Below, piece after piece: positions 39,011 through 41,214 of a stretch of DNA of 41,214 nucleotides. This stretch comes from Bacteroidales bacterium. Lineage in GTDB: Bacteria > Bacteroidota > Bacteroidia > Bacteroidales > VadinHA17. A program made the position numbers and the translations under genes. The DNA lies in the NCBI GenBank assembly GCA_011620595.1, contig WOYX01000032.1:25330-66543 (forward strand), written 5' to 3'. Within the stretch, counting starts at the first letter, position 1. Each line of letters begins with the position of its first letter. The notes beneath the pieces are model-generated. The model was not told the DNA's origin. It saw only the letters and a list, made by a program, of their open reading frames with translations, and ran no database searches.

Positions 39011-41214
39011 ATGAAAAGAACAGTAATTCTTTTGTCACTACTGCTATTGATGTGCGGTTTGGCGCTGAATGCACAAACCAGGCAAGTATCCGGTACGGTT
39101 ACTTCTGCAGAGGACGGACTCCCACTACCCGGAGTATCGATCGTTGTAGAGGGCTTGACTGTGGGAACCATGTCAGATTTTGACGGACGGTACACCCTGG
39201 ATGTTCCTGCTAACGCTGCCAGACTGGTTTTCTCCTTTGTCGGGATGAAAACACTTACCCTTCCCATTTCAGGGTCTGTTGTGGATGCAACGCTTGAACC
39301 CGACGTTCTGGGTCTGGAAGAGGTAATGGTAGTTGCCTACGGTACGGTCAGGAAAGAATCTCTGACAGGATCTGCTGCTGTGATCGATTCCAAAAAGCTG
39401 GAAAGTCGCTCTGTTTCTTCCATGGGAGAAATATTGATAGGTTCCACCAGCGGGGTGCAGACTACGGCAGCCTCAGGTCAGCCTGGCAGCTCTCCTGACA
39501 TCCAGATTCGCGGAATGGGAACCCTCAACACATCTTCAGCTCCTCTGATCATACTCGACGGAGCGGAGTATGCAGGAAGCCTGGCAAGTATTAACCCGGG
39601 CGACATTGAGTCCATGACAATACTTAAGGATGCTTCATCAACAGCTCTTTACGGCTCACGTGCAGCAAACGGTGTAATCATTATCACGACCAAAAGCGGG
39701 ACTAAAGGCAGTGAAAATCTTATTGTCAACTTAAAGGCGCAGGCCGGATTGATAAGCCAGTCACTTCCGCATTATGAGTCTGTTGATGCCTTTGATTATT
39801 ATGAGCTTCAGGCTGAAGCATATGCACAGACCAGATTCTGGTCCGGAGCCAATGCCACTATCGGGGAAGCAAGATCATATGCGTATGAGAATATTTTCTC
39901 GCAGCTCAGGTATAATCCTTTCGTAGGCACACCCAACAACCAGATCGTTGGGTCTGACGGAAAGATAAACCCCAATGCAGAGATTGGTTTTCCTGATCTA
40001 GATTGGTATGAGCCCGCGATGCAGACAGGTTACAGGCAGAACTATGACCTGAACCTTGCCGGCGGAAGCAAAAAGGTAAGCTATTTCTACTCCCTGGGTT
40101 ATCTGGACGAGAGAGGTTATACCATTAAATCTGACTTCGAACGTATAAGCACCAGGTTGAATCTCGATTATGATGTTAAGAAATGGCTGAAGATCGGGAC
40201 CAACATGTATGCATCGCTGGAGAACAGTGATATTGGTACTTCAAATTCAGCCACCTATGCCAACCCGTTCAGAAATGCCAGGATGACGGCGCCTATCTAT
40301 CCTATTTACCTTGTTGACCAGGCTACGGGTGAATATATACTCGACGGTGCAGGGGAAAAACAGTACGATGACGGCGGACTCTATTCAAGGCCCATAAACC
40401 AGGGGAGGAATGCAATAGCGGAACTGAACTGGAACAGTGATGAATACAATAGAAATAACCTGGGTAACAGAATTTATACCACTCTAACGATTCTTGAGGG
40501 TCTTACTGCTACAGTAAATGCCAGTATAGATCTGCAAAACTATCATTACAAAGGCTATGAAAATCCAAAGATTGGTGACGGAGCCCCAACTGCCAGGATG
40601 GATGAGTCACGTTACATCAGGACCTCAGTAAACTTCAACCAGCTGCTTAATTATGAAAAATCCTTTATGGGTGTACATAACTTTGCAGCCTTGTTGGGTC
40701 ACGAATCCTACTCCAGGGAGTACACTTACCAGAGAGGCTTCAAGAACCAGTTTATTGTTACCGGAATATATGAGTTGAATAACTTTGTCAACACCTCAAC
40801 AAACACAAGTTATACTACTGACAAGAGAACTGAAGGGTACTTCGGAAGGCTGAAGTATAATTACGACAACAGGTACTATATTGAAGGTTCCTACCGCAGG
40901 GATGGTTCGTCAGCCTTCGACAGAAGCGTCAGATGGGGTGACTTCTTCTCTGTGGGTGGTAGCTGGAGAATCAGCGAAGAGCAGTTTATGGCCAATGTTC
41001 CCTGGATCGATAACCTGAAGCTGAGGGCATCATACGGTGAGGTAGGAAATGACAATATCGGTTCCTATGGTTACCAGGCCCTTTACGGCACTTATCCGAA
41101 CGCCACTTCTCCAGGTATACGTTGGGAGACCGTAGGTAACGCGGCATTGACATGGGAGGTAAACAAAACTTTTGATATTGCCCTTGATTTCTCTCTTTTC
41201 AACAGGGTCAATGC
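39011..41214 (+). CDS. SusC/RagA family TonB-dependent outer-membrane transporter (partial, runs off the window)
   Basis: About 734 residues are visible of an expected 1000 or so. It has a signal peptide (VILLSLLLLMCGLALNAQ) and a carboxypeptidase-like regulatory domain (RQVSGTVTSAEDGLPLPGVSIVV). A TonB-box-like LEEVMVVAYGT is followed by the plug with IQIRGMGTLN-x-x-SAPLIILDGAEY and DIESMTILKDASSTALYGSRAANGVIIITTK. The beta-barrel strands then begin. Such proteins import glycans or peptides with a SusD lipoprotein, which should follow beyond the right edge. No extracytoplasmic sigma or hybrid sensor gene precedes it, so its inducer is unknown. Confidence 0.96.
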   Translation, partial: MKRTVILLSLLLLMCGLALNAQTRQVSGTVTSAEDGLPLPGVSIVVEGLTVGTMSDFDGRYTLDVPANAARLVFSFVGMKTLTLPISGSVVDATLEPDVLGLEEVMVVAYGTVRKESLTGSAAVIDSKKLESRSVSSMGEILIGSTSGVQTTAASGQPGSSPDIQIRGMGTLNTSSAPLIILDGAEYAGSLASINPGDIESMTILKDASSTALYGSRAANGVIIITTKSGTKGSENLIVNLKAQAGLISQSLPHYESVDAFDYYELQAEAYAQTRFWSGANATIGEARSYAYENIFSQLRYNPFVGTPNNQIVGSDGKINPNAEIGFPDLDWYEPAMQTGYRQNYDLNLAGGSKKVSYFYSLGYLDERGYTIKSDFERISTRLNLDYDVKKWLKIGTNMYASLENSDIGTSNSATYANPFRNARMTAPIYPIYLVDQATGEYILDGAGEKQYDDGGLYSRPINQGRNAIAELNWNSDEYNRNNLGNRIYTTLTILEGLTATVNASIDLQNYHYKGYENPKIGDGAPTARMDESRYIRTSVNFNQLLNYEKSFMGVHNFAALLGHESYSREYTYQRGFKNQFIVTGIYELNNFVNTSTNTSYTTDKRTEGYFGRLKYNYDNRYYIEGSYRRDGSSAFDRSVRWGDFFSVGGSWRISEEQFMANVPWIDNLKLRASYGEVGNDNIGSYGYQALYGTYPNATSPGIRWETVGNAALTWEVNKTFDIALDFSLFNRVN

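Overview
The window comes from a Bacteroidota genome, most likely an anaerobic, environmental Bacteroidales or Marinilabiliales-type organism. The support is a 286-residue primary sigma factor, promoters of the TAnnTTTG type with an upstream TTG, a PorD (DUF4835) protein of the type IX secretion pathway, paired DUF4252 proteins around an ECF sigma factor, a Bacteroidota-type omega subunit, and a SusC/RagA TonB-dependent transporter cut by the right edge. I cannot name the species.

Layout. 1-7.1 kb: a DedA membrane protein, then a leftward efflux operon (adaptor, RND pump, TolC) whose promoter sits inside an operator-like palindrome. 7.1-10 kb: leftward dapF, an S9-like hydrolase and rlmN. 10-15.5 kb: rightward HtrA protease, rpoD and uvrB, with a truncated two-component sensor piece between the last two. 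15.5-19.7 kb: an accessory, decaying stretch. It holds a deacetylase lipoprotein, an inorganic pyrophosphatase relic, a SiaC-like protein, a ruined MNT/HEPN toxin-antitoxin pair, an array of palindromes, tRNA-Pro and an N-terminally truncated DUF362 gene. 19.7-26.4 kb: DUF6599, thioredoxin reductase, an SRPBCC protein, an orphan TorD-like chaperone, a four-gene ECF sigma / anti-sigma / DUF4252 operon, and an alpha-oxoamine synthase. 26.5-32.4 kb: a tight six-gene housekeeping run bamD-rpoZ-coaBC-porD-recN-fabI ending at a strong terminator. 32.5-41.2 kb: a DUF819 membrane protein, a D15-like outer-membrane barrel, hutI and ftcD for histidine degradation, and the SusC start.

The most distinctive content is between the genes. 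There are short tandem repeats with units of 7, 8, 16, 39, 46 and 48 bp, REP-like palindromes (one family recurs in opposite orientation 21 kb apart), and several gene relics. Two relics (dacB-like, ppa) keep both ends and have lost the middle. I saw no CRISPR array, transposase, integrase or prophage, and no convincing new multi-gene defence system. The better candidates for unusual biology are the repeat families, the palindromic efflux operator, the sigma/DUF4252 operon and the toxin-antitoxin wreck.
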